A stretch of DNA of 16,388 nt from Betaproteobacteria bacterium. GTDB taxonomy: Bacteria; Pseudomonadota; Gammaproteobacteria; Burkholderiales; Rhodocyclaceae. A model generated the notes under the pieces. That model was not told the DNA's origin, made no database searches, and saw nothing but the letters and a program-made list of their open reading frames with translations. Made by a program: the position numbers and the translations under genes. Location: contig JAIFNM010000052.1 in NCBI GenBank assembly GCA_020047725.1, positions 1 to 16,388 on the forward strand, in the 5' to 3' direction. Positions 1 through 7,567 of this stretch are shown here, piece after piece; position 1 is the stretch's first letter, and every line of letters starts with the position of its first letter.

Positions 1-258
1 AGTCTGCATTTCGAACTCTGTTTTTACCAGGGTATCGCCTACTGCCTGCGTGAAGGATTGCAGTGCTTCGAGCCTGGCGCCGGTGGCGAGCACAAAATCG
101 CACGAGGCTTCACGCCAACCGTGGTCAGCTCAATGCACTGGATCGCTGATCCGGAGATGCGCAAGCTGATTGGCCGGCATCTGGAACAGCAGGGCGGCGC
201 AGTTGAGGCTTATCGGGATGAAGCGGCGGAGCATCTGCCGTTCCGCTGTACGCCTTAA
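1..258 (+). CDS. DUF482 / GNAT-like (FemAB-type) acyltransferase, C-terminal fragment
   Basis: This is the 3' end of a gene that starts before the window; 85 codons remain, open from base 1 to the TAA at 256-258. The tail begins LHFELCFYQGIAYCLREGL and continues with a CFEPGAGGEHKIARGF stretch, which matches my memory of the C-terminal part of the DUF482 family (PF04339, usually annotated GNAT-family N-acetyltransferase or peptidoglycan-recognition-like). The cluster EPGAGGEHK-ARGF is the family's most conserved block. Members are usually near 370-400 residues, so about three quarters is missing. The substrate of this family is not established. The gene ends 51 bases before the preferred start of rlmF on the same strand, so the two may be cotranscribed. 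The family call is by recognition only; the biochemical role is unknown. Confidence 0.8.
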   Translation, partial: SLHFELCFYQGIAYCLREGLQCFEPGAGGEHKIARGFTPTVVSSMHWIADPEMRKLIGRHLEQQGGAVEAYRDEAAEHLPFRCTP

Positions 259-309
259 CGCGTTGTGGGACAATGCGGCCCACATCCGATTTTACAAGCC
301 CGCCGACCT

Positions 310-1326
310 ATGCAAAAAAAGCCAGCCGCGCCCTCCCCAGCCAATCGTCCCCCGCGTGCCGCTCCGGCCGAGAAGAAAGGCCTGCATCCGCGCAACAAAC
401 ACAATGGTCGCTACGACTTCAAGCAACTGATTGCCTGCTGCCCGGAGCTCGCGGCTTTTGTGGCGCCCAATCCTTACGGCGATGACTCCATCGACTTTGC
501 CAACCCCGATGCCGTCCGGGCGCTCAACCGCGCGCTGTTGAAGCAGATTTACGGCATTACCGGCTGGGATCTGCCCGCGCAATACCTTTGCCCACCCATC
601 CCCGGACGCGCCGATTACCTGCACCACCTCGCCGATCTGCTGGCCGACAGCAACGGTGGCGTCGTTCCGCGCGGTGATGCGATTAGCGTGCTCGATATCG
701 GCGTCGGCGCCAATTGCGTCTATCCGCTGATTGGCCACAGCGAATACGGCTGGCATTTCGTCGGCACCGACATCGACCGCACCGCGCTGGCCTGCGCACA
801 GAAAACGGTCGACGCCAACAGCGGGCACCGCGACGCCATTGAACTGCGCTTTCAAGCCTCGCGGGCGGCTGTTTTCAAAGGCGTGTTGAAGGCCGACGAG
901 CTGTTTGACCTGACCATGAGCAACCCGCCTTTTCATGCGACGATGGACGACGCAATCGCTGGCACCGAGCGCAAATGGAAGAATCTGGGCAAGGGGGCCA
1001 CAGGCGACGAAGCGCCGCTGCTGAATTTCGGCGGGCAAAGCGCCGAGTTGTGCTGTGCCGGTGGCGAGGAAGGTTTCGTCAGCCGCATGATCGCCGAGAG
1101 CGTGCAGATTTCAAACAGTTGTTTGTGGTTCACCACGCTTGCCTCCAAGGCAACCAGCCTGCCCACGGTCTATCGCGCCCTGAAAACAGCTGGCGTGCAG
1201 GACAGCCGAACCATAGAAATGGCCCAAGGCCAGAAGAAGAGCCGGATCGTAGCCTGGACATTTCTCACCGAACGCCAGCGGCAGGCCTGGCGAAACCGAC
1301 GCCGCGGCGAATCCGGCTTTTTCTGA
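310..1326 (+). CDS. rlmF: 23S rRNA (adenine(1618)-N(6))-methyltransferase RlmF
   Basis: This SAM-dependent enzyme methylates N6 of A1618 in 23S rRNA. The 338-residue protein follows E. coli RlmF almost throughout: the N-terminal GLHPRN-H--RYD block at residues 24-36, the LCPPIPGRADY-HHLADLL block near 94-111, SAM-binding motif I LDIGVGAN at about 128-135, the catalytic amino-methyltransferase motif NPPF at 205-208, then the LNFGGQ-EL block and the late MAQGQKKSR-VAWTF block. An in-frame GTG at 265 would add 15 residues (MGQCGPHPILQARRP) that have no family counterpart. I therefore chose the ATG at 310, although no good Shine-Dalgarno sequence precedes either start. The FKBP gene follows after 53 bases. 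Codons 32-74 (403-531) recur in diverged form at 9944-10072. Confidence 0.96.
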   Translation: MQKKPAAPSPANRPPRAAPAEKKGLHPRNKHNGRYDFKQLIACCPELAAFVAPNPYGDDSIDFANPDAVRALNRALLKQIYGITGWDLPAQYLCPPIPGRADYLHHLADLLADSNGGVVPRGDAISVLDIGVGANCVYPLIGHSEYGWHFVGTDIDRTALACAQKTVDANSGHRDAIELRFQASRAAVFKGVLKADELFDLTMSNPPFHATMDDAIAGTERKWKNLGKGATGDEAPLLNFGGQSAELCCAGGEEGFVSRMIAESVQISNSCLWFTTLASKATSLPTVYRALKTAGVQDSRTIEMAQGQKKSRIVAWTFLTERQRQAWRNRRRGESGFF

Positions 1327-1379
1327 TTTGCGGCACAATCCATGTTTATTACTCTCAACCTCAAAGTAAAGGCATAACC

Positions 1380-1790
1380 ATGCACAAACTGGCAACCCTG
1401 ACCGCAGCCCTCCTGATCGCTACTTCTTTTCAAGCGATAGCTGCCACCGCCAAGGAGACGAAAACCGCCTCCGGGATCGTGATCACCACGATAAAGGAAG
1501 GCACCGGCGCCAGCCCGAAGAGCAGCGAAACGGTCAAGGTCCATTACCGTGGCACGCTGACCGATGGCAAGGAGTTCGACAGCTCTTACGGTCGCGGGCA
1601 ACCGGCGACCTTCCCCCTGAACCGCGTCATTCCTTGCTGGACCGAAGGCGTGCAGACGATGAAGGTCGGCGGCAAGGCCAAGCTGCTCTGCCCGCCCAAT
1701 CTGGCTTACGGCAGCCGCGGCGTTCCCGGTACGATCCCGGCCGACTCGACGCTTATTTTTGAAGTGGAACTTCTGGAAATTCTCAAGTAA
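1380..1790 (+). CDS. Secreted FKBP-type peptidyl-prolyl cis-trans isomerase
   Basis: A prolyl isomerase of the FK506-binding family that probably helps fold exported proteins in the periplasm. The 136-residue product has a signal peptide (basic M-H-K, hydrophobic residues 4-20, likely cleavage around AIA-A at 21-22) and one FKBP domain at about 49-135. Expected pocket residues are present: Y56 (VHYRG), D67 (EFDSSY), F78 (ATFPL), V83-I84, W87, Y110 and F127. The ATG at 1380 has AAAGTAAAGG at 1363-1372 as ribosome-binding site. The same frame is open upstream to 975, but that part overlaps rlmF out of frame and carries no family sequence. The gene converges with the minus-strand kinase, with 13 bases between stops and no clear terminator. 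Codons 114-136 plus the stop (1719-1790) are repeated in diverged form at 10073-10144. Confidence 0.93.
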   Translation: MHKLATLTAALLIATSFQAIAATAKETKTASGIVITTIKEGTGASPKSSETVKVHYRGTLTDGKEFDSSYGRGQPATFPLNRVIPCWTEGVQTMKVGGKAKLLCPPNLAYGSRGVPGTIPADSTLIFEVELLEILK

Positions 1791-1803
1791 CTAACGAGCA
1801 TAG

Positions 1804-4284
1804 TCAGGACGTGGATTTTACCCTGTCACCAAGCCGCGCCAGCACCTGAAACAGCTCAGCGCGATTGAATGGTTTAGTCAGGTAGTTGTCCATGCCTGAC
1901 GCCAGACAGCGCTCTCTGTCGCCGATCAGGGCACTGGCCGTCATGGCAATGATCGGCAAATGCACTCCTGTCCCAGCCTCTCGCGCACGGATGCGTTGCG
2001 TCGTCTCTATCCCGTCAAGACCCGGCATCAGCATATCCATCAGGACCACATCGAAAGTCCCTCCGCCAAGGCATTCGAGAGCCTCAAGGCCGTTACCAGC
2101 GACAGTCACTTGGTGCCCGGCTTTGCCAAGTATGGCAACCGCCAAACGCTGGTTTACCTTGTTGTCCTCAACCAGCAGGATGTTCAGGGATGGCAGCAGC
2201 GGCTCATCGCGAGACGGTTGCGACTCTTTACCCTCAAGTGATTTTTCGGCAATTTCGGCCTGAAAGTCGAAACTGAACGTACTCCCCTGACCGGATACGC
2301 TTTCCACCGTCAGTGAGCCGCCCATCAAAACAACCAGTTCACGGGAGATGGTCAGTCCGAGACCGGTGCCGCCAAACTGGCGGGTCATGGAGCTATCTGC
2401 CTGAACAAAGGAGGTGAAAATTGTCGTCAAATTTTCTGACGCAATGCCAATCCCGGTATCGGAAATGGAAACACAAAGACGGATCGACCCGATGGATGGC
2501 GTTCCTGAGCGTCGCACACTGATCTCAACATTTCCATGCTCAGTGAACTTGATCGCGTTGCCCAGCAGGTTGGAAATCACCTGACCCAGACGCCCCGGAT
2601 CACCAATGATGGAGACCGGAAGACCGTCTTCCAATCGCAGATTGACAGCCAGACCTTTGGCCAAAGCCTGCGGCTGGTGTCCAGAAACAATCGCAGCGAT
2701 GGCTTTGCCTTGATCGAAGGGGATTCGTTCCAGTTGCAGTTTGCCAGCTTCGATCTTTGAAAAATCGAGAATATTGTTGATTATTCTGAGGAGCGAGTCG
2801 CCTGATGTCTTGACGATACTCAAGTATTCGCGCTGCTCAGTCGACAGACGGGAGTCCAGCAGAACTTCGGTCATGCCAAGAATACCGTTCATCGGCGTAC
2901 GTATTTCATGGCTCATGTTGGCAAGAAATTCGCTCTTCGCCCGGTTAGCACTCTCGGCAGCATCTTTTGCCTCGTAAAGCTCGGTCACATCAACTCGAAA
3001 ACCGACCTGAAACCCCTCTGGGGTCATCCGTTCGATTATCCTAAGCCAGCGTCCATCATCCGTACGCTGAATAAGGTCGGCATTACCTTCTTGATGCGCT
3101 TCAAGGCGTTCCGCAATCCATTGTTCCTCGCGACCTATAGCCTCAAGATATTGGCCGCGCTTAGTTCCGACGCGTAGAATCTCCTCGAAACTTCGCCCCG
3201 GTTCCAGCATGTCTGCCGTAGTACGGTGATAGGCGCGGTATTGCTCGTTGCAGTAAGCGAGACGATCCTCTCTGTCAAAAATAACAAATGCTTCGCCAAT
3301 CGTATCGATGGCCGACCAGAGCATAGCCCTGCTGTCACGAACCAAGCCCTGCATTTCTTCTCTTGCAGACCGGGAACGAAACTGCAGGATGAGGAGCATT
3401 GACACAAGTATGCTGATCGCAGTGCTAATGACCAGTACCAGTTGCCGATGCTCCAAGTACGGCGCCAGTGCACTCTTCATGGTTTGACCAACAATGAAGC
3501 TGACACCATATTCCGGCAAGCGGAAAAAGCCGAAAATTCGATCAACGCCATCCACCTGTGACACACGACTGTAGTGCCCCGAAAGTGGTGCGTCGTTAGC
3601 AAGGAAAGCCGTGCCCGTTAGTTTTTGACCAAGATAGTCGCCATGCTCGGGATAGCGAGCCATGATCTCGCCGCTATCGGCCACCATCGAACCGACGGTA
3701 TCTTCCCCGAATGGATTATTCCGGCCAAATTCGGCAAAGGCATTCGGGCTGACCGAGACAACGAGCACTCCCATGAAGCGATTGTTGGCGAGAATCGGAC
3801 GAGTAAACTGAATTGACCACTTGCCTGAAACCTTGCCTTTGACCGGCTTGCTGATGAAGAGTCTATCTCCGTTGCCAGCCTTCTTATGTACTTGAAAATG
3901 CTCGCGCTCCCCAAGAAAAACTTTTTCATTCGTCTTCGCCAGGTTGGAGTATTCGAGGTAACCATCAGTGCCAATAACGGCGACCTGGAAAGCAATATCA
4001 TCAGTGTGCTCCTGCCTGAGCAGGATCAGATCCGAAAACGCCCCCCGGTTGGCAGTCCAGTGAGTACGCAGATCCAGCGCAATTTCGTTGACGCGCCGAA
4101 TAGTCGAACGCGCATTCTCGGCAAAAGCCTGTGCCTGAAATATGGTGATCCGCTCAGCGGCACCTAACTCACTTGCACGGCTGCGATGCAGGTCATAGAT
4201 TGCCATCGACCAGATTGCAGCAAGGCTAAGAAGGAGCGACACGCCCAATCGAACCCTAGGCGACGTCAGCAGTCTGGTGATCAT
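1804..4284 (-). CDS. Membrane hybrid sensor histidine kinase (Cache-PAS-HisKA-HATPase-REC)
   Basis: A membrane sensor kinase with its own receiver domain. In the 826-residue product: TM helix 1 at about 13-30, a large extracytoplasmic region of Cache type at about 42-272, TM2 at about 281-302, a PAS-like domain at about 322-437, HisKA with phosphoacceptor H459 (SHEIRTPMNG), an HATPase domain with N box (NLLGNAIKF), G1 (SDTGIGI) and G2 (GGTGLGL) at about 557-677, and a receiver at about 700-817 with phosphoacceptor D750 (LMDMLMPGLDG) and K805 (TKPF). No HPt domain follows. I chose the ATG at 4284 because GGTGG stands 5 bases upstream; a GTG at 4293 would add three residues. The gene is transcribed away from the HTH-receiver gene, sharing its upstream region, and converges on the FKBP gene. 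The Cache ligand cannot be told from sequence. Confidence 0.93.
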   Translation of the reverse strand: MITRLLTSPRVRLGVSLLLSLAAIWSMAIYDLHRSRASELGAAERITIFQAQAFAENARSTIRRVNEIALDLRTHWTANRGAFSDLILLRQEHTDDIAFQVAVIGTDGYLEYSNLAKTNEKVFLGEREHFQVHKKAGNGDRLFISKPVKGKVSGKWSIQFTRPILANNRFMGVLVVSVSPNAFAEFGRNNPFGEDTVGSMVADSGEIMARYPEHGDYLGQKLTGTAFLANDAPLSGHYSRVSQVDGVDRIFGFFRLPEYGVSFIVGQTMKSALAPYLEHRQLVLVISTAISILVSMLLILQFRSRSAREEMQGLVRDSRAMLWSAIDTIGEAFVIFDREDRLAYCNEQYRAYHRTTADMLEPGRSFEEILRVGTKRGQYLEAIGREEQWIAERLEAHQEGNADLIQRTDDGRWLRIIERMTPEGFQVGFRVDVTELYEAKDAAESANRAKSEFLANMSHEIRTPMNGILGMTEVLLDSRLSTEQREYLSIVKTSGDSLLRIINNILDFSKIEAGKLQLERIPFDQGKAIAAIVSGHQPQALAKGLAVNLRLEDGLPVSIIGDPGRLGQVISNLLGNAIKFTEHGNVEISVRRSGTPSIGSIRLCVSISDTGIGIASENLTTIFTSFVQADSSMTRQFGGTGLGLTISRELVVLMGGSLTVESVSGQGSTFSFDFQAEIAEKSLEGKESQPSRDEPLLPSLNILLVEDNKVNQRLAVAILGKAGHQVTVAGNGLEALECLGGGTFDVVLMDMLMPGLDGIETTQRIRAREAGTGVHLPIIAMTASALIGDRERCLASGMDNYLTKPFNRAELFQVLARLGDRVKSTS

Positions 4285-4468
4285 GAAGACCACCGAAATG
4301 CTTGTTCTTCATAAAATTCGATGTTGATTGTCTTATACATCACCGACCTTCTTTGGCACATTCGTTGAATTCACATGAACAATCATAGCAGTTGCATTAA
4401 TTGATTAAAAGCGTATATTTGATAAAAATGATAATTATCTCATTTCCTATTCACCGACCCAACGCTGT
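4285..4468. promoter_or_regulatory. Divergent promoter region between hybrid kinase and HTH-receiver gene
   Basis: This 184-base gap separates two divergent signalling genes and is much more A+T-rich than the genes around it, most of all at 4381-4446. On the plus strand a weak sigma70-like pair, TTGCAT (4392-4397) and TATATT (4414-4419) with 16 bases between, could serve the HTH-receiver gene. An exact 9-base direct repeat TCACCGACC occurs at 4340-4348 and 4451-4459, a 111-base spacing close to a whole number of helical turns. The right copy sits just before the ATG at 4469, where a Shine-Dalgarno sequence would be expected and is not evident. Autoregulation by the HTH-receiver protein is inferred, not shown. 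Confidence 0.45.
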
Positions 4469-5104
4469 ATGAACGAACTTTCCTGCACTACTCGCGAGGC
4501 CGCTTCAATCCTCGGCATTTGTGTCCGAACTGCCCAATTGTGGGTGGAAAGTGGACGACTGAAGGCATGGAAAACGCCCGGTGGACATCGCCGAATCCTG
4601 CGCGAATCAGTCAACGCGCAATTGCGCGAGCGCGAAAAGGAATGCGGGGTCAGTCTCGAAGGATTCGACGTTCTGATCGTTGAAGACGAACCTGTTCAAC
4701 GCCAACTGCTGCAAACCCTGCTCACCGAAATTGCGGAGGGAATCAGTGTACGAACGGCCTATAACGGCATTGAAGGTTTGATCAAGATCGGGGAACGTCA
4801 ACCACAAGTGCTCATCACTGACTTGCTTATGCCCGGACTTGACGGTTTCCACCTCCTCAATACCCTGACCACCAGCCCGCTGGTTCGACCAATTCAGTTC
4901 ATTGTCACGACCGGTCTTAGCGAGGCGGAAATTAGTCAGCAGGGCGAGCTACCCGAACGTGCCGTGATTTTCCACAAGCCGATACAGATGCCGATTCTGA
5001 TCGCGATGGTCCGTGCATTCCACGACGGCTGGATGACCCAACGCCGGCCTCCAAAGACCGAACCCAAGACCCCCCAGCTTCAAAAGAGCTACAGTAAGAG
5101 CTAG
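4469..5104 (+). CDS. Response regulator with N-terminal excisionase/MerR-like HTH and C-terminal receiver
   Basis: Likely DNA-binding output protein of the cluster. Residues 5-50 form an excisionase/BldC-like winged helix-turn-helix: TTREAASILGICVRTAQLWV is the HTH and K-TPGGHRR (35-42) the wing. Residues 65-185 form a complete receiver with acidic pair E72/D73, phosphoacceptor D118 (ITDLLMPGLDG), switch Thr147/148 and K170 (HKP). This order is the reverse of OmpR or NarL regulators, where the receiver comes first. A basic, proline-rich tail of about 20 residues (QRRPPKTEPK) ends the protein. No good ribosome-binding site precedes the ATG; the sequence just upstream is CACCGACCCAACGCTGT. The receiver-kinase gene follows after 25 bases, suggesting an operon and a cognate pair. 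The domain call is strong; the DNA target is unknown. Confidence 0.9.
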   Translation: MNELSCTTREAASILGICVRTAQLWVESGRLKAWKTPGGHRRILRESVNAQLREREKECGVSLEGFDVLIVEDEPVQRQLLQTLLTEIAEGISVRTAYNGIEGLIKIGERQPQVLITDLLMPGLDGFHLLNTLTTSPLVRPIQFIVTTGLSEAEISQQGELPERAVIFHKPIQMPILIAMVRAFHDGWMTQRRPPKTEPKTPQLQKSYSKS

Positions 5105-5129
5105 CACCCTGACATACGGATGGACCATC

Positions 5130-6434
5130 ATGACCAACAAGACAGCGACACTCCTTATTGTCGACGACGAAACGAATAATCGCAATGTCATTGTCGCCCA
5201 ATTGAAACATGAAGGCTACACGATAATGACGGCAGCCTCGGGTGAAGAGGCTCTGGAGCTAATCGACCAAAGGTTACCCGACCTGGTGCTGCTCGATGTA
5301 ATGATGCCAGGCATCAGCGGTTTTGATGTTGCTGAAATTCTGAAGAGCGAGGAGCGCACCGCGAACATTCCGATCATCATGATCACGGCACTCGGTGATA
5401 GCAATTCCCGTCTCACCGGTTTGACCAATGGAGTCGAAGAATTTCTTACAAAACCGGTGGCACGCGCAGAACTGGTGATGCGAATCCGTAATCTGCTAAG
5501 ACTCAAGGAATACCAGGACGAAATCTCTACTTGCAATTCTGCCCTCGAAGGACGAGTAGCCAACCGCACGAAGGAACTCGAGAACGCTAATCTTCAGCTA
5601 AACGCAGCACAAACACAACTGCTTCAGGCCGAGAAGCTGGCTGCTCTTGGCCAACTCGCAGCGGGCGTAGCGCACGAGATAAACAACCCGATCGGCTACG
5701 TAAACTCAAATCTTGGCACCCTCAAAGGCTACGTCACGGACCTGCTCGAGATACTAAAAGCTTATGAGGTCGCCAATCAAAAACAACCGCCCGATCCGAT
5801 AGAATTGATCGGACTGAAGCAAATGAAAGAAAAACTCGAACTCGACTATATTTGCGAGGACGCGCCACAATTGATTAACGAATCCATTGAAGGCCTGTCA
5901 AGAGTGCGCACGATCGTGCAAGATTTGAAAAGTTTTGCCCATGCAGACGCCGAGCCGGAATGGAAACTGGCTGATCTGCACGAGTGCTTGGATTCAACAC
6001 TCAGCATTGCCAACAATGAGATCAAATACAAAGCACAAGTAGTCAAGGAATACGGCACGCTACCGGAGATCGAATGCCTGGGCACACAACTCAATCAGGT
6101 ATTCCTGAATCTCTTGATCAATGCCGCCCATGCGATTCCCGACTCTACACCGGGAAAAATCACCGTGAGAACCGCGTTTGACAACGACGAAGTCTCAGTT
6201 GAGATCAGCGATACGGGTTGCGGAATTCCAGCAGAAAATTTGGCTCGCATCTTCGACCCGTTCTTCACGACCAAGCCGATCGGACAGGGTACCGGGCTAG
6301 GACTTTCGCTTTCCTATGGCATCGTCCAAAGACACAACGGACGTATCGAAGTACGCACTGAAGTGCGCAGGGAGGTCGGACGGGGCACGACGTTCAAAAT
6401 CGTCCTCCCGGTTCGTCACACAAAAGCCCCATAA
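5130..6434 (+). CDS. Soluble receiver-histidine kinase (REC-coiled coil-HisKA-HATPase)
   Basis: A cytoplasmic kinase of 434 residues with the receiver first and no membrane segment. The receiver is at 6-122 with D12/D13, phosphoacceptor D56 (LLDVMMPG), T86 and K108 (TKP). A heptad-rich linker at about 126-170 probably forms a coiled coil. The dimerisation/phosphoacceptor helix carries H182 in the motif GVAHEINNPIGYV, typical of HPK4-type kinases. The HATPase part has N box NLLINAAHAI (327-336), G1 DTGCGIP (361-367), F box FDPFFTTK (375-382) and G2 GTGLGLSLS (387-395). GGATGG lies just upstream of the ATG. Its position 25 bases after the HTH-receiver gene suggests they are partners. The N-terminal receiver could let an upstream phosphodonor gate the kinase, but direct input from the neighbouring hybrid kinases would need an HPt protein not seen here. 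Confidence 0.92.
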   Translation: MTNKTATLLIVDDETNNRNVIVAQLKHEGYTIMTAASGEEALELIDQRLPDLVLLDVMMPGISGFDVAEILKSEERTANIPIIMITALGDSNSRLTGLTNGVEEFLTKPVARAELVMRIRNLLRLKEYQDEISTCNSALEGRVANRTKELENANLQLNAAQTQLLQAEKLAALGQLAAGVAHEINNPIGYVNSNLGTLKGYVTDLLEILKAYEVANQKQPPDPIELIGLKQMKEKLELDYICEDAPQLINESIEGLSRVRTIVQDLKSFAHADAEPEWKLADLHECLDSTLSIANNEIKYKAQVVKEYGTLPEIECLGTQLNQVFLNLLINAAHAIPDSTPGKITVRTAFDNDEVSVEISDTGCGIPAENLARIFDPFFTTKPIGQGTGLGLSLSYGIVQRHNGRIEVRTEVRREVGRGTTFKIVLPVRHTKAP

Positions 6435-6551
6435 ACCATGAATTCTGCTTTTGAATACTGCAACTTAACAAGCTATTTCCTCAGGCATGTATCCGTATCA
6501 CACACGTTCTGTTTAAATTCCGCTGAACCGCATTCCTTTTAGTAAAGGCGA

Positions 6552-7544
6552 ATGATCATGACGCGACTTCTGATAGCACTTCTCTTCACGATAACTCTGT
6601 CAGCCTGCGGCAACTCGAGCGATCCCGCTGTCAGCACCGTAGCACCCGCACCAAACAAGGAAACACACGCCGCGCCGCCACAACCCGAACGCAAGCGGAT
6701 CGCTCTTGTGATGAAAACGCTCACCAATCCGTTCTTTGTTGAAATGGAAAAAGGTGCGCGCCGCGCCGAAAATGAGCTGAACGTCGATCTGCAAGTCAAG
6801 ACGGCGGCCCAGGAAACATCAATTGAACAGCAGATCCAGATCGTTGACGACATGATTGCCGCAAAGGTAGACGCAATCGTCATCGCGCCGGGAGACTCTC
6901 AGCGCCTTATTCCCATACTTAAGAAAGCACTGGATAGCGGCATCAAGGTTGTCAACCTCGACAATCGACTTGATCCAGCAGCGGTTAAGCAGGCCGGCTT
7001 GTCAGCGATACCATTCATCAGCGTCGACAATGAGAAAGGGGCTTATGGCGCGGTTAAATTTGTTGCAGAAACGGTTAGCAAACCAACCGAAGCCGCAATC
7101 CTTGAAGGTATCCGTAGTGCCGACAACGCCAGGCAGCGGATGGAAGGTGCAAAACGTGCTCTTGCCGAAAACAAGGCGATTACGCTTGTCGCCTCCGAAA
7201 GTGCAAACTGGAAGATCGACGAAGGCTATACAGTCACACAGCAGATATTCGCAAAACATCCGAACATCAAACTGATATTTGCTGCCAATGACATGATGGG
7301 ACTGGGAGCGCTGAAGTATCTGCACGAGACCGGAAAGTCAGATGTAAAGGTTGCTGCCTACGATGCATTGGCTGAGGCCGTGGCCGAAGTCAAGGCTGGA
7401 AATTTAATACTTACTGTCGACCAGCAGGCAGCAGAGCAAGGTTTTCAGGGAATCGCATTGGCCATGCGACTCCTGAAAGGTGAATCGGTACCTGAGGTCT
7501 TGCTGATTGAAACCCGGCTGGTCACCTCCGAAACAGTAAAGTAG
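6552..7544 (+). CDS. Lipoprotein periplasmic sugar-type binding protein (Peripla_BP_4 / LacI-like fold)
   Basis: A substrate-binding protein of the ribose/galactose/AI-2 type, probably presenting a small ligand to the downstream kinase. The 330-residue product opens with a lipoprotein signal (hydrophobic residues 5-17, lipobox LSAC with C19), then a Ser/Ala/Pro linker to about 48. The two-lobe domain shows MKTLTNPFFVEMEKGA (first strand and ligand-facing loop), VDAIVIAPGDS, GIKVVNLDNRLD, LEGIRSADNARQRMEG, IFAANDMMGLGALKYL and the late VAAYDALAE and LTVDQQAAEQGFQG blocks. AAAGG at 6544-6548 lies 3 bases from the ATG at 6552 and 9 from an in-frame ATG at 6558; both starts are possible and keep the signal peptide. 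No permease or ATPase gene is near, and a Cache-type hybrid kinase begins 23 bases downstream. Position +2 after the Cys is Gly, not the inner-membrane Asp, so the anchoring membrane is uncertain. Confidence 0.9.
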   Translation: MIMTRLLIALLFTITLSACGNSSDPAVSTVAPAPNKETHAAPPQPERKRIALVMKTLTNPFFVEMEKGARRAENELNVDLQVKTAAQETSIEQQIQIVDDMIAAKVDAIVIAPGDSQRLIPILKKALDSGIKVVNLDNRLDPAAVKQAGLSAIPFISVDNEKGAYGAVKFVAETVSKPTEAAILEGIRSADNARQRMEGAKRALAENKAITLVASESANWKIDEGYTVTQQIFAKHPNIKLIFAANDMMGLGALKYLHETGKSDVKVAAYDALAEAVAEVKAGNLILTVDQQAAEQGFQGIALAMRLLKGESVPEVLLIETRLVTSETVK

Positions 7545-7567
7545 GACTCAATTGCTCGGGGCAGAAA

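Noticed and set aside
292..1038. Minus-strand open frame of 248 codons opposite rlmF
   Set aside because: It is an antisense shadow of a conserved RlmF coding sequence.
975..1379. N-terminal extension of the FKBP gene back to 975
   Set aside because: It overlaps rlmF out of frame; the signal peptide and ribosome-binding site place the start at 1380.
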